Positions 54,461 through 64,000 of a stretch of DNA of 64,000 nucleotides are shown one piece after another (position 1 is the first letter of the stretch; each line of letters starts with the position of its first letter). The notes under the pieces were generated by a model that was not told the origin of the DNA, made no database searches, and saw nothing but the letters and a program-made list of their open reading frames with translations. The position numbers and the translations under genes are program-made. Origin of the DNA: Siphlonurus alternatus. Taxonomy: Eukaryota; Arthropoda; Insecta; Ephemeroptera; Siphlonuridae. Location: assembly GCA_949825025.1 (NCBI GenBank), contig OX463780.1:16775480-16839479 (forward strand), given 5' to 3'.

Positions 54461-56763
54461 CATTACATTTTACACTATACTTATAAATACAGGTATTATT
54501 TATAATATATTATGTATATAATTAACGTTATAAATTGTATTTTAGTTTCTTTTGTCTCTTCATAAAATATAAGTTGCATAAAATATACCAAGATAGGCCT
54601 GTAGCATTTAGTTAATATGAAAATTTGTAAAAGAAAAAGAAATATATAAATGTTTTCATGGGTGTAGTTAAATAACTTTTACGTCTATATACAGCTAGCA
54701 CCCCAATAGTGTTTAGTGTTTTGGTGCCTCAATTTGGCGCTTTTGTATGCTATCCCTACCCTAGCTAAAATTTGCTATGTATAGATAACAATTTTTGTAT
54801 CTATTTGTTTTGGGTGAAATAATAAATAAATAAATAACTATATTATATGCTTTTTTTTTAGTAACTTCAATATGTTTATCTCTTTTAAGATGGGAATCGA
54901 TAGTTAATTCAATACATATAATAAATATATATATGAAACCACTCTTTTTTTTCATGGTATTATTATCAATAATACATTAATATTCAGATTCCTACCATTA
55001 CATTCATATCGTATAAATAATACAATTATTTCATTGTTTAAAAAATATTAAGTATGAAAGAATAAAATCTATTAATCTTAATGCATGAATTTATGGAACC
55101 ATTAAAATGAGACAAATTTTTTGGAAAAAAAAACTACACTGTTATGTTATATTGCCTTGCGCCTCTTGCATGCAAGGTATATGGTAATATATGGATAGAA
55201 AACTATAGTTTTATGGTTGATATAATCCTTCATATATCCATAAAATACTGCATTAACGCAATTGAAATTTACTACCCATACGTGTATGGTTAAAAAAAAA
55301 ATACATATAGTAGAGTGATTTCTCATTATATTTTAATCTTCCTTGCTTTATTTATGTTTTGATACATTGCTTTTTAAATTATATTGATGCTACATTTTAT
55401 CATTGAAAAAAATAGAACACAATTTTTTTTAGGAAGCAGGTAAACACCGTGATGAACGTTTATGATTAAAGTTATATTTTATGTTTTTTGTTAACAAAAA
55501 AATCTCATTGCACATTATTTTATTCATCAGATTATTTTTAACACGTAGTTTATGGTGATAATCGGAGGTGGCAATGCGCAGCGCTAATATTTTTGTGGTC
55601 ACCAAGGGAATCTCCAATCTAGGTCGATGTTTTTTTGTAATATTGTTGAGCTGCAGTAAAAACATTGATCGACCTGAATAGAAGAAATTTCATACGAATT
55701 TCTCACATGATCTTCTCTTAATTAATTAAAAAATTAATTCATGAACTCTTTCTTACTTAAAATAAAAGTACAAGTTTTGTACTTAAAATTTTTATAAAGT
55801 AACATGCTTAATTAAGTAACTTTATTAAAATAAGGAAGAAAAGCTTTTCAGAATTAATTAAATTACAGTAATTATGCTACTTTCCGATAAAATTATATAT
55901 AAATAAATATATTTCAATTTCCAATTACATTCTAAATTACGTCAATTTATTTATTTAAATTTTTTAAATCGTAGGTGCAATATTCTTATAGAATAGGGAA
56001 AAGAACATCAGTATTGCATTAATTTCATTCAGTTGAATGCATTAATTTTTAATTATTAAACTTCACTGAAGAAACCATATAAAAAGCTAATATATATGTA
56101 TAAAAAAATGTTATATAGAAGACTTCCAATAATTCATAATATCTTTATTGCGTTTTACTTTAATAAACAATATAAGCAGGTCAAGTTGTTTTTAATCAAG
56201 ACATCAGCATTATCATATTGCTATCATATCTTGGAAAATTATTTAAATAATGAAGCCTACAAAATTATATAATACATAAACTATGTTATTGAAATATTAT
56301 ATTCATTATATGAAATACAATATAGGAGTGAATATACGCGGCGTATATTTTTATTTTGTAACGATTTTCTGAATTATTTAGGACACATTTATTTACACAA
56401 AAAGATTATAAATAGATATTATTTCTATTTTTTATGAACATGAAAAATATTAATATTAAATTTTGATTGTTTTACAATTTTATTCATGACTTAATTAATT
56501 ATATTTTTATGTGATAATGATCTGCAGTCAGTAAAATATTTTCTACTTACTTCCCAAATGTCCAAACCACCGTCCACTTAACATGTTTATGGTTAGGAAA
56601 GGTCATAATCTGAATACTTAGAATGAAGGAAACAAAACTTACAAAACTTATGAAACATGATGTAATAGGGTTTATAATTAAAAATAGCCTGAGCATTTTC
56701 TGATATTATGCTTTTTATTCCTTAAAAAACGAAGTATGCAAGTTCTTCCTCCCCTTATAAGAC
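54461..56763. other. AT-rich non-coding DNA
   Basis: No supported feature. Frames at 54761-54955 and 55429-55665 lack protein-like content or borders. Confidence 0.5.
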
Positions 56764-56916
56764 TTAAGAAGAGGCATTCACAAAGTCTTAAGGCCACATT
56801 TAAGACTCGATAATTTAAAGCTTGATTTTAGACGTGTTTTTTAGACCCAAAATTTCTGGTCTTAAATTATTGAGACTTAAATGTGTCCTTAAGGCTTTGT
56901 GAATGCCCCTTAAGAA
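56764..56916. mobile_element. GGCATTC-ended palindromic element (~140 bp)
   Basis: The left 'gaggcattcacaaagtctta' then 'aggccacatttaag' pairs with the right complement 'ggggcattcacaaagcctta' then 'aggacacatttaag', and continues to 'actcgataatttaa' / 'ttaaattattgag'. The loop is near 56840. TTAAGAA occurs at both edges (56764-56770 and 56910-56916). Tips match the element at 42926, so they form a family. Confidence 0.8.
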
Positions 56917-57157
56917 AATGAACTACTTCTATGTTGTGTTTAATTTGAATAAAAACAACTTGATTGACCTTCTCTATAACAATAAACAACTACATTAAAA
57001 TCCTCACAAGCTAGGTGAGGCGTAGTAATTTGACGCAGTGTCGTTTTTTTCATGTTCAATAATAGAAAAATGAGCTTTAGTAGCTGGACAGGTTTGTATG
57101 GGCTCTCATTTTGTGATTAATAATGGCTACGCGTGTTTGTGTGTTCATCCAGATTGA
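56917..57157. other. Unique DNA
   Basis: AT-rich, becoming GC-richer from about 57100. 'gtgtttgtgtgttcatccag' at 57133-57152 is an acceptor-like sequence for the frame that follows. Confidence 0.3.
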
Positions 57158-57331
57158 GCTCGCAGAGTGTTGAGTGCAAAGCAAATATTCGCAGATAGCA
57201 GCGGGGAAGTTCTGGCGAAGGACCCTTCGAGGAAGAAAAACTCAGCCGCGACAACATATCGATATGCGTCTGCATCTTCCGATGATATACAAATTTACGT
57301 CAGAAAATATCGATGTCGTTGTATGCACTGA
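57158..57331 (+). CDS. Possible exon (57 codons, no start codon)
   Basis: Stop-free from 57158 to the stop at 57329-57331, preceded by a good pyrimidine-rich acceptor-like site. Residues include AKQIFADSSGEVLAKDPSRK then KNSAATTYRYASASSDD: hydrophilic, serine/lysine-rich, not low-complexity A/T translation. No domain is recognised. Possible donors (GTCGTT, GTATGC) near 57316-57326 are weak. This may be a real exon of an unseen gene or a relic. Confidence 0.18.
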   Translation, partial: ARRVLSAKQIFADSSGEVLAKDPSRKKNSAATTYRYASASSDDIQIYVRKYRCRCMH

Positions 57332-58468
57332 AGACATATCCTTCATGTTATAAGTATAGTAGATACGTCTTTATTGAAAAACAACATCAATATTTCTAGA
57401 TCTTACCTCCATTAATATATATTATTTTTAAATATATTTTCGAATAAAAGCATTTTTTTTTATAAAAAAACATAAAGTAGGAAAAATTATTGAAAAGGAA
57501 TGAAATATCTGTTTTAATATTAAAATTATATTTTTTTACTCATATCATTTAGAAATTTATTTAAATTTTATTCTTCCTAAAATTACCAGTAATTTCTTTC
57601 AATTTCAAAGAGATCAAATCATTTTATAAGGTATATAATTATGGTTATAATTATATTGTTTAATTTTGGCTAAAATGAGATATTAACTTATATAATAATT
57701 ATTTTATAATAACCTACAAATGTAGGAAGAATTCCACCGCTGATTCACCATATTCTTATAGGATTGGGGGGAGGGGAAGGTAAAAATGTTATAAGCTATC
57801 CAAGTTTTCCCCCCGCTCCCCTTAATCCTCCACGTGCTAAAACCTGACAATCTATTATTAGAAATAACAAGCTAACAATAAGAAGTTTTCTTTCTGAAAC
57901 TCTATGATTGAAAATAACTGAAGAACTTGTTTGTCTTCAATTTTTTTTTTTTACTTCATAAGTTGAAGAAGAAGTGGGTCTGAGATTGCTCAATATGATG
58001 GGTACTTGTTGTTATAAGTCTTCAAGTTTGATGCAAGTGCAAGACAAATTATTTCCTAGTGACGTCATCAACATGTCAGAGTTTTGAAGTTGGCTGAAGC
58101 CTTGCAGACCCTTCTTGTGATCATAATATCTCCCTTGCCGCATGATTGGAGAGTTCACTATAGCTGAGATGCTTTAAGGATGCATGTAACTCAATAATTA
58201 ATAAATTGAAATTTTGAAAGTTTTATAAAAATTACCAATATTTACATACTTATAATAATTAACCTTTCATTAATAACAAAATTTCAAAATTTAATGCATA
58301 TAGTACTCAAATTAATGTAAATGAAAATAATTCTTCTTTCATCTACTTTTCATCACATACAGTACAGGTTTTAAATACTCTGAGGTATATTATAATTATT
58401 ATAGAGTCCTTTGTCACTATTAAAACATTAATTTGAATATTTTATAGAAGAGTTTTCTACTTCGTTGA

Positions 58469-58474
<6 letters not shown>
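57332..58474. other. AT-rich DNA with a G/C-run patch
   Basis: 57760-57835 contains 'ggattggggggaggggaagg', then 'ttttccccccgctccccttaatcc', an imperfect inverted pair that might be a small foldback remnant. One TGACGTCA lies at 58060-58067. No gene. Confidence 0.4.

Positions 58475-58531
<57 letters not shown>
58475..58531. repeat. (TA)n microsatellite
   Basis: About 57 bp of uninterrupted TA. Confidence 0.95.
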
Positions 58532-58534
<3 letters not shown>

Positions 58535-59319
58535 AATCATTACTAATTAATGGTCACCAAAAACATGATGTATTATAAATATTAATAAAAATAATAACAT
58601 GAATTGTATTAAATAATATTCAGAAAATAATTAAAATTTATTAGAAGCCTTACTTCAAAGAGGTATTTTCCATTGCTACATCCATTTTCACTGTCAGCAT
58701 AATTATAATCTAGCTGAAAATATTGCTTTGTTGGTAGCCTTACATTATTACATGCTCATCATATACATTTATGTTTAATTATTTTTAAAAAGACGACATG
58801 CCTTTCAGAGCGTATACTATATACTGTATATTTCTATAGTAGAAGTATTCATATTATTAATGACCCATATTTTTTTTAATGACACTATAAAATTTAGGAT
58901 TGTAAACTATTTTTGGCAACATTTGCAATAAATGTTATCATATTTTATTATTATGAATAATGATAAAAGATGAGAGAATATACAGCCTATGATTGAAATA
59001 AAAATTTGAATTTGAATTATAATACCGCAATTAGGAGACTGTACATATGACATTTTAAAGGCAAGATCACACATTGTTGACAAACATCCACATTGTAACA
59101 ATGGAAAGATAGCAATTAAACAATTAAATTTATTAAAAATGAATTAAAAACAAGTTATTAAAATCTAAATTAAATTAGCTAAGATTGAGTAATAAGAAAA
59201 AAAGATTTTCTCTGTGCATCAATAATTTTTATAAATAAACTATCAATGTATATAGAACTATAAATATTACACATTATCAATACAAGTTTAGTATATAAAT
59301 ACTTTGTTATGTAGGACAA
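58532..59319. other. AT-rich non-coding DNA
   Basis: No supported feature. Confidence 0.5.
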
Positions 59320-59488
59320 TCACTATACAGGCGCGGATTCGGGGGGGGGGGGGGGGCTTGGGGGTCGAAATTTTGGATTTAAATTGGGCAATATAGGCGT
59401 TTTCCCCACTCCAATTTTTTTGTAATATTAGGCAGCCCCCCCCCCCACCCCCCCGATTTTTTTTTCTTGATCCGCTTCTGTCACTATA
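59320..59488. mobile_element. hAT-type MITE with 8-bp TSD (153 bp)
   Basis: TCACTATA occurs directly before (59320-59327) and directly after (59481-59488) the element. The left end is CAGGCGCGGATTC, then a run of about 17 G. The right end is the complement of CAGAAGCGGATCAAG, with C-runs inside. CAG-starting, GCGGAT-containing ends and an 8-bp duplication fit hAT. The body is 59328-59480, far too short to encode a transposase. It differs in sequence from the hAT element at 9627. Confidence 0.9.
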
Positions 59489-59699
59489 ATAGTATAATAC
59501 ATACTTGACAAGGACTGTATTTGTATAGCCACTTGTATTATAGTCTTTAAAATAGTCTGTATGAAAAGCTGAATATACATTGCTCGTGAATATGTCCAGC
59601 ATAAAAAAAATGATTATATCAATATTAAGGTATACATTTTAAATAATACTATACTATACTTGTGTGATATATGTACGCTACGTGCTTATATTCCTACAG
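59489..59699. other. AT-rich non-coding DNA
   Basis: Ends with 'cttatattcctacag', an acceptor-like site for the next frame. Confidence 0.35.
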
Positions 59700-59801
59700 C
59701 TGACTTGTGTGTCCGGGTAAATGTCACGGCTGGCGAGCCTGCACGGGTCACCAACGTGCAATATGCAACAATGGGCTTTGGAAACGAGCCGGACTGCCTG
59801 T
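59700..59801 (+). CDS. Possible internal exon (102 bp)
   Basis: Bordered by a good acceptor-like 'tatattcctacag' and a donor-like GTACGT at 59802 (repeated at 59806). The length is divisible by three, and the frame is open: DLCVRVNVTAGEPARVTN then VQYATMGFGNEPDCLC. The composition is typical of a secreted or extracellular protein (cysteines, an N-x-T site), but no family is recognised. GC content is well above its surroundings. The minus strand is also open, and no other exon was found. Confidence 0.2.
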
Positions 59802-60794
59802 GTACGTACGTACCAAACGTAACAATAGCCTTTGCCTTCAATACAGCTAATACGCTCCGTAGAGCAACAGTCTATATATATATAGCTACTCAAAAACTTT
59901 TTATTTGCATCACAATATGGTTTCATTAAAATTCAATAGCTGCTTGCTTGTATTATACAGAAATCATTTTTTTTTAACATAAGGCTCTGATAAATGCAAT
60001 TGGACTTGCAGTGACACAAGAAAACATTGCTTTCTTTAATAAAAAGTTAAAATCATAACAAAGTATATAATATCAAGATGCATGTTGAAGTTATGTGAAA
60101 TATAAACTTGTGTTCATTTCTTTCACATAATCTGCACTCTGCAGTAAAACATAGATTTTATTTCATTTTCAAACACCAATTCCATTTCCACATACATACG
60201 ATGCTTAATAGCAGAGTTTTTCAGCAGGTGACACACACCTCTCGCCAGGTAATATACGGATAGTCGATACTATGACGTAGGGACGCGTGTCAACACTGGA
60301 GATAACGCAGTTCAGATAACCACAATATACGTATAGTAGAGAAACATCATAATGACATGTGTAACTATAATATCAATTAACTTCCAAAAGCTGAAAGACC
60401 AAAAAAATCGATGTTAAAGTAGAAATGTTTCCAAAATGAAAGGTGTTGGTAAATTGCTAATTAATATCACCGGAAATGGTGAAAACACAAAGTTTTTACT
60501 TCCAAAGATTTCTTGAGCAAGTATTATGACAAACAATTATTATATGGTATTATTTACTACTTCCTAAAATATATTCATACAGATTATATGCTTTGCAAGA
60601 ATCTATAATTGTCAAAAATCCTTTATTAACAAGAAATGTAGCTTTTATTTTATATAAATTATAATTAGTTAGAAACAAGAGCGTTAGCATTAGTTAAAAT
60701 TATTTCTGCTGTAATTAATGTAAATTTCAACAAATTTTATTGCTCCTCGTGTTTCTCACAGTAAAATTTTAATTACTCGTGTTAATTCGTCACC
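59802..60794. other. Mostly AT-rich DNA
   Basis: 60210-60330 is slightly GC-richer. No supported feature. Confidence 0.45.
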
Positions 60795-60900
60795 AGCTGA
60801 GAGACCGCAGCACGATTGCTCGTCAGCACGTCAGCAGGGTGCGTGATAAGTGCGGTACTCGGTCTCTGCCAGTGTCTGACTGCGGCAAATTTGTAACTAG
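60795..60900. other. GC-rich block with possible stem
   Basis: About 100 bp of GC-rich, CpG-containing sequence within AT-rich DNA. GAGAGACCG near 60800 can pair with CGGTCTCTG near 60860. Inner segments (cagcac, gtcagcacgtcagcag) are repetitive. It could be a structured RNA, a regulatory block or an exon relic. I cannot decide. Confidence 0.25.
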
Positions 60901-62139
60901 CCAATTTGTAGAGGAAATTTTTTTGACTTCCTCTACGATTATTAGAATGTAAGTTTAATTATACCCCATTTTTTATTATATAATTATACTATTATGTAAC
61001 CATTTTTTTAGTTTTTATAATAATTTCTGAATGTGTAATGTTATCTATGAATATGTTTGTATTAATATATTTATTGTACTCTTTGCAATGAATACCTAAC
61101 CAGTAAGCTGTTCTGAATAAATATTATAAATAAAATAATAATCCTCTTCTCTTTTAATAAATTTTCATAATTATAGAAAAATATTGTCCTTTTCTTTTTA
61201 ATATCATCAGCAATCAAAGCTAAAAGATAGGAGTGTAATTTGTTTTTACATATTAATGAACTTTATATACACTATATAATTATACATATATTTCAACTAT
61301 TTTATGATATGTATGTTATATTACTGTCGTTGAAAAGGGTTTTTTTGTTGTTGTCTTTCGCTCTATAAAAGCTTACTCAAACGAATAAAAAAAAAAAAGG
61401 AAAGAAAAGGAAAGAGAAAAGTAAATTTATGCAACTCTGCACTTAATGCCTGTACTTTGCACTGTTTAATTGGTTTTAAATATTTTTTTATCTTATTAAA
61501 AATACAAGATTTAAATTCTAGTTAAAATTTAAATTGACTTTCTACCAACTGAATGTAAAATATTTATTTAGTGAAAAATAGAACATAATTTATCATAATT
61601 TATTTTGTCCTTTAGTCGAGATATGTTAATTCTGCAATAGATTAAAAAAATACTTCACAATGAAATTTAACGACGAACACAGCAAATCCATCGATTACAA
61701 TTACTGTCCAACATTTGATAGTGCTGGAGGCCTGTCCGAACGAATTATTTGTTATCCCAGTAAAATTTGTGACGAATACTCTCTGAATAAAATTTAATAA
61801 AGCACCAAATGTGACAATAATTATTATAAAAAATGTAAAATAGCTTAAATTATGACATGTCTAGCATGAAATACAATAGAGACAATAAAGTGATAATAAC
61901 ACACAACAATAATAACAATAGCTATAATGTAATAATTTATAAATAATGTGTTAAATTAATTAATTTGTTATTTATTTATACATTTACTGCACATTATATT
62001 ATAAAGCACATTGTAGAATAAATTAATATTCAATAATTTTATGACTTACATAATATATATAGCAATTAATTGAGACTATAATGATCGTAATAGTAATTAC
62101 AGTTCCAAAACATCATTACAATTTGCAACCAAGACTAGA
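60901..62139. other. AT-rich non-coding DNA
   Basis: No supported feature. Confidence 0.5.
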
Positions 62140-62330
62140 GGGTAATTACCCAACGTCGTTGTTCGCGTCTTAATGGTGGACTTAGTCGTCGCTCGCTAAG
62201 CCGAGTGCCAAGTTGGAACGATGTCGTGACGTTTCGAGCTCGTGCACAGCTGATCCGAAAGGCTTAGGCGTTGTCTGTGTAGTCAGCGCCTGGCTTAGAC
62301 GTCTTCTCTTATCGATATTAACATGGAGTT
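62140..62330. promoter_or_regulatory. CpG-rich patch, possible promoter
   Basis: A sharply delimited CpG-rich interval (many cgtcg, tcgctcgc, cgtgacg) in otherwise very AT-rich DNA, ending in 'ttaacATGGAGTTTGAAG' at about 62320. A 38-codon arginine-rich frame crosses it but stops at 62251. No TATA box is seen. A CpG-rich promoter or first exon is possible, but no gene can be followed downstream. Confidence 0.2.
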
Positions 62331-62654
62331 TGAAGTGTTTTAAATTTAAAATTACTCAACGATATCTATCTTTATCTGTTTAAATTAAATAGTAAGATTT
62401 AAGATGTGTTTTTACACATTATTATAATGAGCTATTATATTATAGTGGTAAGTTCTTGCGTTCTTGCTATATATTGTTAGGGCTTTTTGAGTACAGAATA
62501 TAAATAATCCTATCTTTTACAACAAAATATTTAGATGCCAGTAGCTTTAACTTTTTTTTATTGTAGTGAGAGAGCAAAGATATAACCAATTAGTTTTAAA
62601 GGTTATAATATAAACTTATATAATTTTTTTATTTCTTATCAAACCCTAATTGGG
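62331..62654. other. AT-rich non-coding DNA
   Basis: No supported feature. Confidence 0.4.
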
Positions 62655-62971
62655 TACTTCAACTTATTTTCACGGGCGCTTCTGGAATGGGGTGGCCACG
62701 GCCTTGCAATCCATCCCAACATTTGCCTGTGACTGATGGAAATGTGGAAAACTCAACCAGGATGGACGCTACAGCTCTTGTCAATGAACCGGAAGTGCAA
62801 TGTTCCAAGCCAGGGGAACCACCTAGTGTAAAAACGCAATAATGTACCCCTGGGTGGTACAAGTGATTTTTATTAAAAATGGTCACCCATCCAACTACTA
62901 ACTATGCTCATCATTGCTTGACTTCGGTGATCTGATGAAACCCAGTCAAGTGCACTACGCCACACCTCTCA
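62655..62971 (-). mobile_element. 5S-rRNA-headed SINE, copy 2
   Basis: Read on the minus strand the head (about 62971-62881) contains GGTGTGGCGTAGTGCACTTG, then ATCAGATCACCGAAGTCAAG, then GTTAGTAGTTGGATGGGTGA. This follows 5S rRNA from near its start through the C box, so this copy is more complete at the 5' end than the one at 19045. The body shares 'gtggccacggcc', 'tgtggaaaact', 'caggatgga' and 'caggggaaccac' (plus-strand sense) with copy 1. No long poly(A) tail remains on this copy. Both copies have the same orientation. Confidence 0.8.
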
Positions 62972-64000
62972 CCCTGTAAAATTTTAGATAGAATCTAAAA
63001 TCCTTGGTGAATATTACCCCTGATAGTACAAAAGGTAGGCAACCCGTCGAACCACACTCGAAGACGAATATTGTAAGCATTATTGGCTTTACCTCATACT
63101 TATTGTGTAAGCTTATGATTCGAGCATCAAGCTTCAACACATTATAGACCCAATGAACTGAGGCTGCAGTAGGATATTTATTACATTTTTTGTTAGCGTT
63201 ATTTTATAGGAAGAACATTAAAATAAAAACACATTTTTTTTTTACTATGGAAGATGATGGTCTGAAATAACGTCTGAACACTCACACCAAAAATTTCAAA
63301 TAACTATAAATTTTATATATAAATAAATATATATTATATACATAGGAATTAATTATATGGGAAATTGGTCAAGTACTAACCAATGTAACATTTTATAATA
63401 CATAATATGTATGTACATATAGTATTTACATGTATATGTACAGTACATGTACAGTATATATACAGAGTATTCTATAATTATATTAATAGAATAGTATGAA
63501 ACCCACGTTTATAAAATTGTAAAACACAGTATCAAAAAATTATTATTTGCAAATTTACACAAGTAAATATAATTCTGGAGGGAAAAAAATTCAAAAGTTA
63601 AAATACTAAACTGAGATGGGAAGGCATTTAAGCCCCCTTACATGTACGTTATATAAAAAAATTTAAAACTCTGAATTTAAATTGTTTAGCATATTTATAT
63701 TATATAATATATTTTTAAAATTTCTCTAACTACATTTATTTGTTTTATAACATAAATTAAACTCATATTTTGACAAGAAATGGAACATACGAGATAAAGC
63801 TCCGCGAGGCAAAAACATAAGCTTTATTCTTTATCACATATACCTGTGCATACCTGCGTGTTTATTAAATATACATGATATTAATATTTGTATTACATTT
63901 AGCTACGCATGAGAGGCTGTAAAACCAACACTTCATACACTCTTAACTACCGCAAAATTTAAGCAGCTTGTGCCCAAAGAAGAAAAGGAGATTTCACGGC
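62972..64000. other. AT-rich non-coding DNA
   Basis: Unique sequence with small TATATA and GTACAT repeats near 63400-63470. No supported gene. Confidence 0.5.

Noticed and set aside
59288..59602. 104-codon minus-strand frame with glycine and proline runs
   Set aside because: It crosses the G and C runs of the hAT MITE and its flanks.
62659..62886. 75-codon minus-strand frame
   Set aside because: It is part of the second SINE body; no coding element is known to me there.

Overview
The window looks like gene-poor nuclear DNA from an animal, most likely an invertebrate. It is very AT-rich (about 70% by eye) and has long (TA)n and (GA)n/(TC)n microsatellites, poly(A)/poly(T) runs, many foldback DNA elements, two copies of a SINE with a 5S-rRNA-derived head, and hAT-type elements with 8-bp target-site duplications. 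There are no bacterial signs: no dense ORFs, operons or Shine-Dalgarno pattern. I cannot name the species or phylum.

I find no convincing protein-coding gene. No open frame is longer than 107 codons, and the longest are translations of microsatellites or of palindromic repeats. A few short open frames have protein-like composition, and some have splice-like borders. They are listed at low confidence as possible exons or exon relics. No family was recognised for any of them.

What can be annotated well is mobile DNA. (1) Family A: four copies of a ~315-322 bp palindrome at 4323, 15335, 28445 and 38608. (2) TTAA-flanked palindromes: 388-734, 11765-11982, and an identical-length 365-bp pair at 31256 and 33659, plus a cluster of ends at 14.5-14.9 kb. 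Their termini start with purines, as in Kolobok-type elements. (3) hAT-type elements at 9627-10745 and 59328-59480, each with a perfect 8-bp duplication. (4) A family with a 'catggagcg' terminal motif and a shared core at 23.6, 24.9 and 25.15 kb, with 11765-11982 as a relative. (5) Other terminal-inverted-repeat elements at 0.87, 5.07, 6.9, 25.96, 40.7, 42.9, 45.3 and 56.8 kb. (6) A perfect 78-bp hairpin at 49192-49269 with short direct repeats on both sides. (7) Two minus-strand 5S-SINEs at 18677-19045 and about 62655-62971. (8) A non-palindromic dispersed repeat of ~340 bp at 3064 and 34877.

Region by region: 0-16 kb is dense in foldback elements, including a nested insertion at 11.6-12.2 kb. 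16-23 kb is mostly AT-rich unique DNA with microsatellites, one SINE and a partial copy of the nested element's host. 23-26 kb holds the 'catggagcg' family next to a promoter-like TATA block. 28-36 kb has family A copy 3, the 365-bp pair, the second dispersed repeat and long microsatellites. 36-56 kb is sparse. 56-64 kb has short elements, weak exon-like frames, a CpG-rich patch and the second SINE.

The most notable system-level signal is that several unrelated-looking palindrome families share TTAA targets and purine termini, and that the octamer TGACGTCA (a CRE-type site) occurs at 13 places I could find, eight of them inside foldback elements. This is consistent with one or a few absent transposases mobilising many short elements that also spread a regulatory motif.
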